Positions 24,812 through 32,751 of a DNA stretch of 64,000 bases are shown here, piece by piece. Position numbers and translations under genes: made by a program. The DNA lies in contig NZ_JARVWS010000002.1 in assembly GCF_029846275.1 (NCBI RefSeq), forward strand, positions 620,001-684,000, given 5' to 3'. Source of the DNA: Nocardioides sp. CER19 (lineage in GTDB: Bacteria; Actinomycetota; Actinomycetes; Propionibacteriales; Nocardioidaceae). The stretch's first letter is position 1; each line of letters begins with the position of its first letter. Below the pieces are notes generated by a model. It worked only from the letters and a program-made list of their open reading frames with translations. It searched no databases and was not told where the DNA came from.

Positions 24812-25243
24812 ATGAGCGAGATCGTCGGGTACGTCCCGGGCGTCTTCGACCTCTTCCACGTCGGGCACCTCAACATGCTCCGGCAGGCCCGCAGCCGCTG
24901 TGACGTGCTGGTCGCAGGCGTTGTGTCGGACGAGATGTGCGAGCTCGGCAAGGGGATCCGGCCGACCGTTCCGCTCGAGGAGCGGGTGGCGATCGTCGAC
25001 GCGATCGGCATCGTGGACGCGACCTACGTGGAGCTGACGCTCGACAAGCGCGACGCCTGGCGCGACGTGGGCTTCCACCGCCTGTTCAAGGGCGACGACT
25101 GGAAGGGTCTGCCGAAGGGCGACCGCCTCGAGAAGCAGATGGCCGAGGTCGGCGTCGAGGTCGTCTACTTCCCCTACTCGATCCAGACGTCCAGCACCGC
25201 GCTGCGCAAGCACCTCGCCCGCGGCGGAGAAGCGGCTTCATGA
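24812..25243 (+). CDS. tagD: Glycerol-3-phosphate cytidylyltransferase-like (TagD family)
   Basis: A 143-residue cytidylyltransferase. YVPGVFDLFHVGHLNMLRQAR contains the HxGH nucleotide-binding motif near residue 16, and the C-terminus has PYSIQTSSTALRK, the variant of the RTxGISTT motif. The family makes CDP-alcohols such as CDP-glycerol or CDP-ethanolamine from CTP and a phospho-alcohol. The downstream LicD-methyltransferase gene overlaps its stop by 4 bp (ATGA), so this enzyme very probably makes the donor used by the LicD domains. CDP-glycerol is the best guess from the family; CDP-ribitol or another alcohol cannot be excluded. The first gene of a six-gene coupled operon. Confidence 0.9.
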   Translation: MSEIVGYVPGVFDLFHVGHLNMLRQARSRCDVLVAGVVSDEMCELGKGIRPTVPLEERVAIVDAIGIVDATYVELTLDKRDAWRDVGFHRLFKGDDWKGLPKGDRLEKQMAEVGVEVVYFPYSIQTSSTALRKHLARGGEAAS

Positions 25244-26865
25244 CCCAGTCGGCTGTGCCGACTCGCGCGACGGCCGGCCGGGTGGCGATCAACGAGGCGG
25301 GGCTCTTCGTCAGGGGCCTCGGCGCCGACGCCCCCGCCGTCCTCGTCCACTTCGACGACCAGCACATCTGGTCGTTCACCCCCGGCGCCGACGGGCAGCC
25401 GGGCCGCGGCGGGACCTCGATCGCCTGGCCGGCGGTGCTGCAGCCCTACCTGGACGGCACGACGCGGGTCCGGCTCGCCAACCTCGACGGGTCGGTGGTC
25501 TACTGCGACGAGGAGCACCGGTTCGGCGCCGGTGCGGGCCGCGTCCGCTTCGTCGACCGGGCCGGCCACCCCTTGGCCGTCGACAAGATGGGCCACCTGA
25601 CCCGCTCGTTCGAGTCCACCCCCGACGCGGTCAAGCGCGAGATCCTCGAGGGCACCCAGGTCGTCATCCGCGAGCTGCGCGAGCGGTGCGGCGTCGAGGC
25701 CTTCCTGGGGTACGGCGCCCTGCTCGGCGCCGTCCGCGAGGGCGGCATGATCGCCCACGACTCCGACACCGACGTCTGCTACTTCAGCCGCCACACCGAC
25801 CCGGCCGACATCATCCTCGAGACGTTCCGCATCGAGCGTGACCTGAAGGAGCTCGGGTGGGAGGTGCTGCGGATGTCCGGCGGCGACCTCAAGGTGATCT
25901 GGCCGCTGAGCGACGGCCGCCGGGTCCACATCGACATCTTCTCGTCGTTCTTCGTCGGCGACGTGTTCTACGTCCTCGGCAACCGCAGCGGCGAGCTCGA
26001 CCTCGCCGACCTGCTGCCGCTCGGCACGGTCGACCTGGACGGCCACGAGTTCCCGGCGCCGCGCAACCCCGAGGCCCTGCTCGTCTACTGGTACGGCCCG
26101 TCCTGGCGGGTCCCCGACCCGGCGTACACACCGGCCGAGGACCCGCACGCCATGGTCCGGCTCGACGGCTGGCTGCGCGGGTTCCGGCAGGGGATGAGCG
26201 GCTGGACCCCGCTGCTGCGCGGGTCGTCCCGGCCCGACTCGAAGCTGCCGACCGGCGGCTCGGAGTTCGCCGCCTGGGTGCACGGGCAGATCGGGCCGGA
26301 GGAGGCGGTGCTGGACCTGGGTGCCGGCAACGGGCGCGACAGCATCTGGTTCGCGGCGCAGGGGCACCCGGTGAGGTCGTCGGACTACTCGCGCCGATCG
26401 GCCGTCGAGGTCCGTGGTCTCATGAAGCGCAGCGGCATCACCGACGTCCGCCCGCGGCAGGTCATCCTCAACGAGACCCGGCACGTCTTCCACCTCATCG
26501 CGCTGCTCTCCCGCGAGCCCCACCACATCTACGCCCGGCAGCTGGTCGGCTGCCTCGACGCGGCGGCCCGCGAGAACCTCTTCCGCCTCGGCGCCTCGGT
26601 GCTGCGCGGCGGCCAGTCGATGTGGCTCGAGTTCGCGGTCCCGCACCCCGGAGCGGCGGCCCCGGAGCCGGTCGGGCTGGTGACGCGGTTCGATCCCGAC
26701 GTACTGACAGGTGAGATCGAGCGGAGCGGCGGGCGTGTCGTGAGCCTCGAGGTCGCCCCCGGTGTGGACATGTTCGATAATCCAGACCCGGCCGTGGCGC
26801 GCATGCGCGTCACCTGGCGTGCTGGGCAGAGTGCCGAGACGGCCGACGTGAAGGAGAGTGTCTGA
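25240..26865 (+). CDS. LicD-family phosphotransferase fused to SAM methyltransferase, copy 1
   Basis: A 541-residue two-enzyme fusion. Residues ~1-120 form an N-terminal domain with VLVHFDDQHIWSFTPG. The LicD nucleotidyltransferase-fold domain follows, with YGALLGAVREGG from residue 158 and HDSDTD at 173-178 (metal-binding acidic residues), then RMSGGDLKVIWPL and HIDIFSSFF. The C-terminal class I methyltransferase domain starts with VLDLGAGNGRD at 357-367. LicD proteins move phosphocholine, and the related fukutin family moves ribitol- or glycerol-phosphate, from CDP donors to glycans. Overlap with tagD suggests transfer of the phospho-alcohol it activates, combined with methylation of the product. 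No signal peptide or membrane helix: cytoplasmic. Two paralogues follow. Confidence 0.88.
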   Translation: MTQSAVPTRATAGRVAINEAGLFVRGLGADAPAVLVHFDDQHIWSFTPGADGQPGRGGTSIAWPAVLQPYLDGTTRVRLANLDGSVVYCDEEHRFGAGAGRVRFVDRAGHPLAVDKMGHLTRSFESTPDAVKREILEGTQVVIRELRERCGVEAFLGYGALLGAVREGGMIAHDSDTDVCYFSRHTDPADIILETFRIERDLKELGWEVLRMSGGDLKVIWPLSDGRRVHIDIFSSFFVGDVFYVLGNRSGELDLADLLPLGTVDLDGHEFPAPRNPEALLVYWYGPSWRVPDPAYTPAEDPHAMVRLDGWLRGFRQGMSGWTPLLRGSSRPDSKLPTGGSEFAAWVHGQIGPEEAVLDLGAGNGRDSIWFAAQGHPVRSSDYSRRSAVEVRGLMKRSGITDVRPRQVILNETRHVFHLIALLSREPHHIYARQLVGCLDAAARENLFRLGASVLRGGQSMWLEFAVPHPGAAAPEPVGLVTRFDPDVLTGEIERSGGRVVSLEVAPGVDMFDNPDPAVARMRVTWRAGQSAETADVKESV

Positions 26866-27119
26866 TGGCGAGCGCTAGGGCTGCGAAGACGAAGGACCTC
26901 GCACGCAGGGTCCGCGACCGCGTGCGCACGAGCAGCGTCTTCGACCGCAGTCTCCGTGGCCGCGTGCTGCGCCTCGAGAGGGAGCTCGAGGCCGATCGTC
27001 AGCTGCACCGCAAGATCGCGGAGCTGTCCGACGTCGTCGCGGAGCTCCTCATCCCCATCCAGGACCGGGACGAGGAGCGGGTCACCGAGGTGCTCTCCCA
27101 GTACCGGAAGTCGATCTGA
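26865..27119 (+). CDS. Small coiled-coil protein, copy 1 of the LicD array
   Basis: An 84-residue basic protein whose ATG shares one base with the upstream stop (TGATG). The first 35 residues are rich in Arg and Lys; the rest is a heptad-like helix (LRLERELEADRQLHRKIAELSDVVAELL, here only its pattern is relevant) ending with DRDEERVTEVLSQYRKSI. A second protein with the same ending layout follows copy 2. It has no enzymatic motif. It may scaffold the LicD-methyltransferases or tether them to the membrane or to each other; this is inference from position and structure only. Confidence 0.75.
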   Translation: MASARAAKTKDLARRVRDRVRTSSVFDRSLRGRVLRLERELEADRQLHRKIAELSDVVAELLIPIQDRDEERVTEVLSQYRKSI

Positions 27120-27133
27120 CAGGACATCCGTCA

Positions 27134-28684
27134 GTGACAACCGGTGAGAGCACCGCGCAGATCACGGCGGAGGGCATCTGGCTCGCGGAGCCGCCCTCCG
27201 AGCCGGTGATGGTCCACTTCGACGACCGCTACCTGTGGTCGTTCACGCCCGCCCGCGACGGGCGGGCGAAGGGCGGGGGCACGTTCGTGCCGTGGCCCGG
27301 CAACCTGGTGCGGTTCCTCGACGGCGTCGTGCAGATCCGGCTGCAGGACGTCGAGGGCGAGCAGGTGTGGTGGGACGCCGAGCACCGGTTCGGTACGTCG
27401 ACCGAGCGGGTCGCCGTCGTCGACAAGAGCGGCGCGCCGCTGTCGGTCGACAAGGTCGGTCACCTCGGCCGCGCGTTCCTCGAGACACCCGACGAGATCA
27501 AGCAGGAGCTGCTCCAGGCGACCGTCGAGGTGCTGACCGTGCTGCGCGAGAAGTGCGGAGCCGATGCCTACCTCTGCTACGGCGCGCTGCTCGGCGCGGT
27601 GCGCGACGGCCACATGATCGGCCACGACTCCGACGTCGACGTCTGCTACTACAGCCACCAGGCGACGCCGGTCGACATCATCCTCGAGAGCTATCGGATC
27701 GAGGCGGTCGTCCGCGCCGAGGGCTGGACCGTCACCCGCATGTCCGGAGGCGACATCAAGGTGGTGCGGGGGCTCTCCAACGGCGCCAAGTGCCACATCG
27801 ACATCTTCGGGGCGTTCACCGTCGCCGGGACGTTCTACCAGCTGGGCAACCGCAGCGGTGACTTCGACGCCGCCGCCCACCTGCTGCCGCTCGGGACCGT
27901 GACGCTGGAGGGCGTCGAGTTCCCGGCGCCGAAGGACCCCGAGGCGATGCTGGCCTTCATCTACGGCCCGCACTGGCGCGTGCCCGATCCCTCGTTCGTC
28001 CACCGGGACAACCCGCACGGCGTCACCCGGCTCAACGGCTGGCTGCGGGGCTTCCGCACCGACCTGCCGGCGTGGAACGACGTCTACGACCAGCGCGCCG
28101 GCGAGATCCGGCGTACGCCGTCCGACTTCGCGGAGTGGGTCGGCGCGCAGATCGCGCCGGGGGACAACGTGGCCGACCTGGGCGCGGGGACCGGGCGGGA
28201 CACCCGCTGGTTCGTCGACCAGGGTCACGCCGTCCGGGCCGTCGACTTCTCGCGGCGCTCGTTCGCGCGCACACGCCGGATCGAGGGCGTCCGCTCCGAC
28301 CAGACCATGTTCAACGAGCTGCGCCGCGTGCTGGTCCTCGGTGCCCGGCTCGCCCGCAACCCGCACCACCTCTACGGGCGCCAGCTGCTCGGCTGCCTCG
28401 ACGCGGCGGCCCGCGCGAACCTCTTCAAGGTCGGCGCGATGTCGTTGCGCAACGGGCACGCGATGTTCTTGGAGTTCTCGGCCGTCGCGGAGGGCGCTCC
28501 GCGCCCCGACCCGGGTCACCTGGTCGCCCGTCTCGACCCCGCCCAGGTGGCCGCGGAGATCGCGGCCAGCGGCGGCAGGATCGACTACCTTGAGACCGCC
28601 CCGGGCGTCGACATGTTCGACGGACCCGACCCGGCCGTGTGTCGCATGCGCATCACGTGGCCACACCCGAAGGAGAGCGACTGA
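27134..28684 (+). CDS. LicD-family phosphotransferase fused to SAM methyltransferase, copy 2
   Basis: A 516-residue paralogue of the first fusion, starting at GTG 27134, 14 bp after the small coiled-coil gene. It has VMVHFDDRYLWSFTP at the N-terminus, YGALLGAVRDGHM from residue 149, HDSDVD at 164-169, RMSGGDIKVVRGL and HIDIFGAF in the LicD domain, and VADLGAGTGRD from 346 in the methyltransferase. All acidic LicD residues and the SAM glycine loop are kept, so both activities look intact. The C-terminal segment ending ETAPGVDMFDGPDPAVCRMRI recurs in all three copies. Acceptor specificity probably differs between copies. Confidence 0.88.
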   Translation: MTTGESTAQITAEGIWLAEPPSEPVMVHFDDRYLWSFTPARDGRAKGGGTFVPWPGNLVRFLDGVVQIRLQDVEGEQVWWDAEHRFGTSTERVAVVDKSGAPLSVDKVGHLGRAFLETPDEIKQELLQATVEVLTVLREKCGADAYLCYGALLGAVRDGHMIGHDSDVDVCYYSHQATPVDIILESYRIEAVVRAEGWTVTRMSGGDIKVVRGLSNGAKCHIDIFGAFTVAGTFYQLGNRSGDFDAAAHLLPLGTVTLEGVEFPAPKDPEAMLAFIYGPHWRVPDPSFVHRDNPHGVTRLNGWLRGFRTDLPAWNDVYDQRAGEIRRTPSDFAEWVGAQIAPGDNVADLGAGTGRDTRWFVDQGHAVRAVDFSRRSFARTRRIEGVRSDQTMFNELRRVLVLGARLARNPHHLYGRQLLGCLDAAARANLFKVGAMSLRNGHAMFLEFSAVAEGAPRPDPGHLVARLDPAQVAAEIAASGGRIDYLETAPGVDMFDGPDPAVCRMRITWPHPKESD

Positions 28685-28869
28685 TGGCCGGCACGGAGAG
28701 CCTGCGCGAGCGCGTGGCGCGTCTCGAGAAGGAGGTCGCGGACAACCGCGTCCTCCGGCGACGGGTCGAGGACCTGACCGAGCAGCTCGCCCAGATCCTG
28801 GTCGCCGTCGAGGACAAGGACCACGCCCGGGTCGAGGAGCTCCTGGCGGCTCTGCGTGGACCGATCTGA
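28684..28869 (+). CDS. Small coiled-coil protein, copy 2 of the LicD array
   Basis: A 61-residue protein starting at ATG 28684, which shares one base with the preceding stop (TGATG). It is almost wholly a charged coiled coil: LRERVARLEKEVADN, then RRVEDLTEQLAQIL, and AVEDKDHARVEELLAAL. The last half parallels the copy 1 protein (a 'QIL/ELL-(I/V)-x-D-(K/R)-D-x-x-R-V-x-E-(L/V)-L' pattern), though the basic N-terminus is missing. It overlaps the third fusion gene by 14 bp. Role unknown, presumed structural partner of the fusion enzymes. Confidence 0.72.
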   Translation: MAGTESLRERVARLEKEVADNRVLRRRVEDLTEQLAQILVAVEDKDHARVEELLAALRGPI

Positions 28870-30409
28870 CGTCGACGAGCAGGGGCTGGTGCTCGCCGAC
28901 GCACCGCGCGTGCCCCTGCTGGTGCACTTCGACGACCAGTACGTCTGGTCGTTCACGCCCGGGCGGGACGGCAGTGTCGACGGCGACACCTTCCGCATCG
29001 ACTGGCCGGGAGCGATGCGCCCGTTCCTGTCCGGCACGACGCGCGTGCGGGTCGCGACCTACGACGGTGAGGTCGTGCTCCACGACGACGAGGTCACCTT
29101 CGGAGCCGGCGACGGGCGGGTCGCGTTCGTCGACGAGGAGGGGGCGCCGTACTCGATCGACAAGGTCGGCCACCTGGCCCGCGCCTTCGACGAGACGCCG
29201 GACGACGTCAAGCGCGAGCTGCTCGAGGCGACGCAGGCAGTGCTGCGCGAGCTGCGCGAGGGTTGCGGCGTCGAGGCCTACCTCTGCTACGGCGCGCTGC
29301 TGGGGGCCGTGCGCCAGGGGACGATGCTCGGGCACGACTCCGACGTCGACCTCTGCTACTACACCCATCACACCGCGCCGGCGGACATCATCGCGGAGAG
29401 CTATCGCATCCAGCGCCAGCTGCGCTCGCTGGACTGGCGGGTGCTGCGGATGTCGGCCGGCGACATCAAGGTGCTCTGGTCGCTCTCGGACGGGCGGACG
29501 GCCCACATCGACATCTTCTCGGCCTTCACGATCGACGGCACGTTCTACCAGTTCGGCAACCGCAACGGCGTCTTCGACGCCGCCGAGCACCTGCTGCCGC
29601 TCGGGACCGTGACGCTGGAGGGCGTCGAGTTCCCGGCGCCGAAGCACCCGGAGGAGATGCTCTCCTTCATCTACGGTCCGAGCTGGCGGGTCCCCGACCC
29701 GGGCTTCCGCTACCAGGACAACCCCGTCGGCACCCGGCGGCTCGACGGCTGGTTCCGCGGCTTCCGCACCGAGGTTCCCCCCTGGGCGGACGTCTTCCGA
29801 CCGCCGGCGATCGAACGCGTGCCGAGCGGACCGTCCTCGTTCGCGCAGTGGGTGGAGCCGCAGCTCGGAGCCGGCGCCCCGGTGGTCGACCTCGGCGCGG
29901 GCACCGGGCGGGACGCCTTCTGGTTCGCCGGCCAGGGTCACCCCGTCCTCGCCACCGACTTCTCACTGGCCGCGCTCGCCCACATGCGCGCGCACCGTGA
30001 CGCGACGGGGGAGGACCGGGTCGTCCTCGAGATGCTCGTCATGAACGAGATGCGCCGCGTCATGTCGCTCGTGGGACCCCTCGCCCGCGACCCGCACCAC
30101 CTCTACGCCCGGGGCCTCATCGGGTCGCTGGACGAGCAGGCGCGCGAGAACCTCCTCCGCCTCGCCGGCGCCGTGCTGCGACGTGGGCAGTCGCTGTTCC
30201 TGGAGTTCTCGGCGACGGTCCCCGACGTCGAGCTGCCGCTCCCGGAGCCGTCCGGTCTCACCCGGCGCTTCGACCCCGAGTGGCTGCGCCGCGAGATCGA
30301 GCACCACGGCGGCGTCGTGGCATTTCTCGAGATCGGTCCGGGGACCGATATGTTCGACGAGCCGGATCCGGCCGTGGCACGCATGCGGGTGGTCTGGCCC
30401 CATCCGTGA
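28856..30409 (+). CDS. LicD-family phosphotransferase fused to SAM methyltransferase, copy 3
   Basis: A 517-residue third paralogue, with GTG 28856 inside the previous gene's 3' end; a GTG at 28889 is an alternative. It shows PLLVHFDDQYVWSFTPG, YGALLGAVRQGTM from residue 145, HDSDVD at 160-165, RMSAGDIKVLWSL, HIDIFSAF, and VVDLGAGTGRD from 343. The C-terminus again ends IGPGTDMFDEPDPAVARMRVVW. It closes the operon, 23 bp ahead of a tRNA gene. The three copies conserve domain order and motifs across ~520 residues, so they arose by duplication within the locus and have diverged in loops. Confidence 0.87.
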   Translation: MDRSDVDEQGLVLADAPRVPLLVHFDDQYVWSFTPGRDGSVDGDTFRIDWPGAMRPFLSGTTRVRVATYDGEVVLHDDEVTFGAGDGRVAFVDEEGAPYSIDKVGHLARAFDETPDDVKRELLEATQAVLRELREGCGVEAYLCYGALLGAVRQGTMLGHDSDVDLCYYTHHTAPADIIAESYRIQRQLRSLDWRVLRMSAGDIKVLWSLSDGRTAHIDIFSAFTIDGTFYQFGNRNGVFDAAEHLLPLGTVTLEGVEFPAPKHPEEMLSFIYGPSWRVPDPGFRYQDNPVGTRRLDGWFRGFRTEVPPWADVFRPPAIERVPSGPSSFAQWVEPQLGAGAPVVDLGAGTGRDAFWFAGQGHPVLATDFSLAALAHMRAHRDATGEDRVVLEMLVMNEMRRVMSLVGPLARDPHHLYARGLIGSLDEQARENLLRLAGAVLRRGQSLFLEFSATVPDVELPLPEPSGLTRRFDPEWLRREIEHHGGVVAFLEIGPGTDMFDEPDPAVARMRVVWPHP

Positions 30410-30432
30410 GGATGGGTCTGTGCGCCCATCGA

Positions 30433-30511
30433 TCCCCGGTTGGTCTGCCGGCAGGGCCCGCCTGACTTTGAATCAGGATTAGCGACGTAGGTTCGACTCC
30501 TACCCGGGGAG
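30433..30511 (+). tRNA. tRNA-Gln (anticodon TTG)
   Basis: A cloverleaf folds by hand. The acceptor stem TCCCCGG (30433-30439) pairs with CCGGGGA (30504-30510); the anticodon stem CCTGA/TCAGG encloses the loop CTTTGAA with anticodon TTG at 30468-30470; the T arm GTAGG-TTCGACT-CCTAC is perfect. The D stem GGTC can pair with GGCC. The variable region is 9 nt, longer than the usual 4-5, and two nucleotides rather than one separate the D and anticodon stems. CCA is not encoded (GCAAG follows). A tRNA-Gln close to glmU is, as far as I know, a common actinobacterial arrangement. Confidence 0.85.
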
Positions 30512-30586
30512 CAAGTCCGTACGGCACCGCACGGCAGCAGGCAATCCGCTGGCAGGGCTCGGGTCCTGACCCGGATGATGTCCGCC

Positions 30587-31381
30587 ATGGATGATCGTGG
30601 CCGGTTCCTCACCGCCTATGACGAGCAGCTGCGGACCGACGCAGAGACCCCGAGCGCGGTGTCGGTGACCGTTCTCGGTCCGGTACGGCTGGTGACGTTC
30701 GCGGGAGGTCGCGGCTTCGTCACCTACCAGGACCTCGGCGGAGCCGATGCGGAGGAGATCGACGGGTTGGTCGACGCGGCGCTCGCGCACTACGCGAGGG
30801 ATCCCGAGATCACCCGGGTCGAGTGGAAGACGCGGGGCCACGACCGTGCGCCGGGACTGCACGAGAGCCTGCTCGCCCACGGCTTCGTCGCCGAGGACCC
30901 GGAGTCGATCATGATCGGTGAGGCACAGCGGCTCGCGGTCGACGTGGCACTGCCCGACGGCGTGACGCTGCGGCAGGTGAGCGAGGAGGCCGACGTACGC
31001 GCGATGTGTGCGATGGCCGCGGTGGCCTTCGGCGACCCGGAGAAGGAGGGTGCGGCGATCGCCGAGGCGCTGCTGCGCCGGCTCTCGCTCGACGACGGCA
31101 TGGAGCTGTGGGTCGCCGAGGCCGACGGGCGGATGGTCTCCGCGGGTCGGCTCGAGCCGGTGGCCGGCACGGACTTCGCCGGCATCTGGGGCGGCTCGAC
31201 GCTCGAGGAGTGGCGCGGTCGCGGGATCTACCGGGCCCTGACGGCTGCGCGGGCGCGCTCCGCACTGCGCGGCGGCAAGACCTTCATCCACAGCGACTCG
31301 ACGGAGTACTCACGCCCGATCCTGGAGCGGTACGGCTTCGTCAAGGTGTCGACCACGACGCCGTACGTGTGGCACCGCTGA
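30587..31381 (+). CDS. GNAT-family N-acetyltransferase
   Basis: A 264-residue protein; ATG 30587 gives a natural N-terminus, with in-frame ATGs at 30575 and 30578 as alternatives. The C-terminal half is a GNAT domain: the acetyl-CoA loop lies in STLEEWRGRGIYRALTAAR, preceded by the strand WVAEADGRMVSAGRLEP and followed by SDSTEYSRPILERYGFVKV. The N-terminal half resembles a degenerate second GNAT domain (ITRVEWKTRGHDRAPGLHESLLAHGF). Substrate unknown. It stands alone between the tRNA and a convergent membrane protein gene. Confidence 0.85.
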   Translation: MDDRGRFLTAYDEQLRTDAETPSAVSVTVLGPVRLVTFAGGRGFVTYQDLGGADAEEIDGLVDAALAHYARDPEITRVEWKTRGHDRAPGLHESLLAHGFVAEDPESIMIGEAQRLAVDVALPDGVTLRQVSEEADVRAMCAMAAVAFGDPEKEGAAIAEALLRRLSLDDGMELWVAEADGRMVSAGRLEPVAGTDFAGIWGGSTLEEWRGRGIYRALTAARARSALRGGKTFIHSDSTEYSRPILERYGFVKVSTTTPYVWHR

Positions 31382-31405
31382 CCGGCCGCCGGGCAGGGCC
31401 GAGCG

Positions 31406-32185
31406 TCACTCGCCGCTCTGCTGCTCGGGCGTCGCGGAGACGCTGGGGCTCCCGCCGATCGTCGGTGCCGGCGACTGCGAGGCGCCCGACCCGACCGACG
31501 GCGAGGCCGTCTCGGTCGGCTCCTGCGACGGGCTGCTCGACGGCTCGCTCGTCGGCGTCGGAGAGGTCGTGGGCGAGCTCGTCGAGGTGCTGGTCGGGCT
31601 GGGCTCGGCGGTCGGTGAGGGCGTGCGATGGTTCGTGCCGCCGCTCCCACCACCGGGGTCGGTGACCCGCGAGATGGTCGTGCCGCCGTCGTCCCCGCCG
31701 CCCACGGTCGAGGCGAGGGTACGGCCCGAGATCAGCTCGAAGGCGGTGACGAACGCGATCACCACGAGGAACATGACCAGCGCCGTCGGCAACAGGCGCT
31801 TCCAGGGGAGGCCGCGCAGCCGGTCGACCCGCCGGCGGGAGGCGGATCCACCGTCGGGCCCCGTTGCCGAGGTCGCCGAGGCCGCGGAGGTCCGGACGGT
31901 GGGTGTGACCCGGGTGGCCTGCGTGGTCCGGGCCGGATCGTCCGGGGTCACGTACTTCGTGGTCGCGTACTTGCGCACCGACGCGCGACTGCGGGCCAGG
32001 CCCTGGCTGTAGAGCGCGGTCGCGACCGTCGCCGCGATGCTGCCCAGCGCTGCCCCGATCAGGGTTCCGGCTGCGCCGAGGGTCGAGAGGAGCACCGTCG
32101 TCGAGACGGCCGCCAGCGCGCCGGCGACCGTCTTCAGCCAGTCGACGCCGAGCAGTGGAGGCTTGTCGGAAGGTGTGTCACTCAT
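31406..32185 (-). CDS. Membrane protein with Ser/Thr/Pro-rich tail
   Basis: A 259-residue protein from ATG 32185. Two hydrophobic stretches lie near the N-terminus (TVAGALAAVSTTVLLSTLG and TLIGAALGSIAATVATALY), and another follows a basic linker at about residues 132-152 (LLPTALVMFLVVIAFVTAF). The last ~90 residues are low-complexity Ser/Thr/Pro, probably exported and possibly glycosylated. No catalytic motif is seen. The arrangement resembles actinobacterial envelope proteins with a mucin-like outer tail. Confidence 0.72.
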   Translation of the reverse strand: MSDTPSDKPPLLGVDWLKTVAGALAAVSTTVLLSTLGAAGTLIGAALGSIAATVATALYSQGLARSRASVRKYATTKYVTPDDPARTTQATRVTPTVRTSAASATSATGPDGGSASRRRVDRLRGLPWKRLLPTALVMFLVVIAFVTAFELISGRTLASTVGGGDDGGTTISRVTDPGGGSGGTNHRTPSPTAEPSPTSTSTSSPTTSPTPTSEPSSSPSQEPTETASPSVGSGASQSPAPTIGGSPSVSATPEQQSGE

Positions 32186-32265
32186 GTCGCCTATCGACGG
32201 TACCGAGGCCCCCCGAGCAATTCTCCGAGACGTCCGTCACCCACCGGACCGGACGTCGGGACGAA

Positions 32266-32388
32266 TCAGTTCGCCGTGGGGTCGGTTGGCGGTACGACGA
32301 GGGTGCCGTCGGCGATGCCGTCCGCCAGGTCGTCGTACGCCACCTGCAGGTCGCGCTCGACGGAGGCGAAGATGGGGGTCTCGTTCAT
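32266..32388 (-). CDS. Very short acidic protein (40 residues)
   Basis: ATG 32388 opens a 40-codon frame ending at TGA 32266. Codons are strongly G/C-ending. The product begins MNETPIFASVERDLQVAYDD and ends VVPPTDPTAN; it is acidic, with one probable amphipathic helix. A weak ribosome site, GGGGAA, lies about 12 nt upstream. It has no recognised domain. The clean codon bias in a short isolated frame supports a real gene, but conservation would have to be shown. Confidence 0.45.
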   Translation of the reverse strand: MNETPIFASVERDLQVAYDDLADGIADGTLVVPPTDPTAN

Positions 32389-32424
32389 GCGCCCACAGTT
32401 CCCCGAGGGGGCCGGAGTCAACCC

Positions 32425-32577
32425 CTAGGCCGCACAGGGAACGCTGCCGGGCAGGTGCGTCGGCGCGCACGCACACGTGTCGCTGCAGGCGAGGTAGGTG
32501 TGCACGGCGTGGCCGCAGCGCGGGCACGGGAGGTCGTGCGACAGGTGGATCTCGTTCGTCTGGACGGTGTCCCACAT
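32425..32577 (-). CDS. Small cysteine-rich, zinc-ribbon-like protein (50 residues)
   Basis: ATG 32577 is preceded at ideal spacing by a full AGGAGG Shine-Dalgarno sequence. The 50-residue product has LPCPRCGHAVHTYLACSDTC, giving a CPRCGH knuckle and a CxDxCxC cluster, a probable zinc-binding site, and an N-terminal MWDTVQTNEIHLSH. I recall near-identical small hypothetical proteins in other Nocardioides-like genomes. The frame continues upstream as an antisense artefact of glmU, so only this 3' part is the gene. Function unknown; a nucleic-acid-binding or metal-sensing role is possible. Confidence 0.7.
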   Translation of the reverse strand: MWDTVQTNEIHLSHDLPCPRCGHAVHTYLACSDTCACAPTHLPGSVPCAA

Positions 32578-32751
32578 GGCCGTGCCTCCTGTCCGTTCGC
32601 GGTGACGTGCTCTCATGTACACGACGAAGCGGGCCGTCCGGATGCGACAGCTCGGCAAGAAAAGAGGCAAAAAGTCGGCGAGCCGGCTGCGGGTCGGCTG
32701 CGGGTCGGTGCGCACGAGCCGCGCGTCGGCCCGACCCGTAGGCTCGGGACC

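Noticed and set aside
30433..30560. tRNA 3' end as an integration (att) site for a mobile element
   Set aside because: No integrase, no duplicated tRNA end and no shift in base composition were seen in the window.
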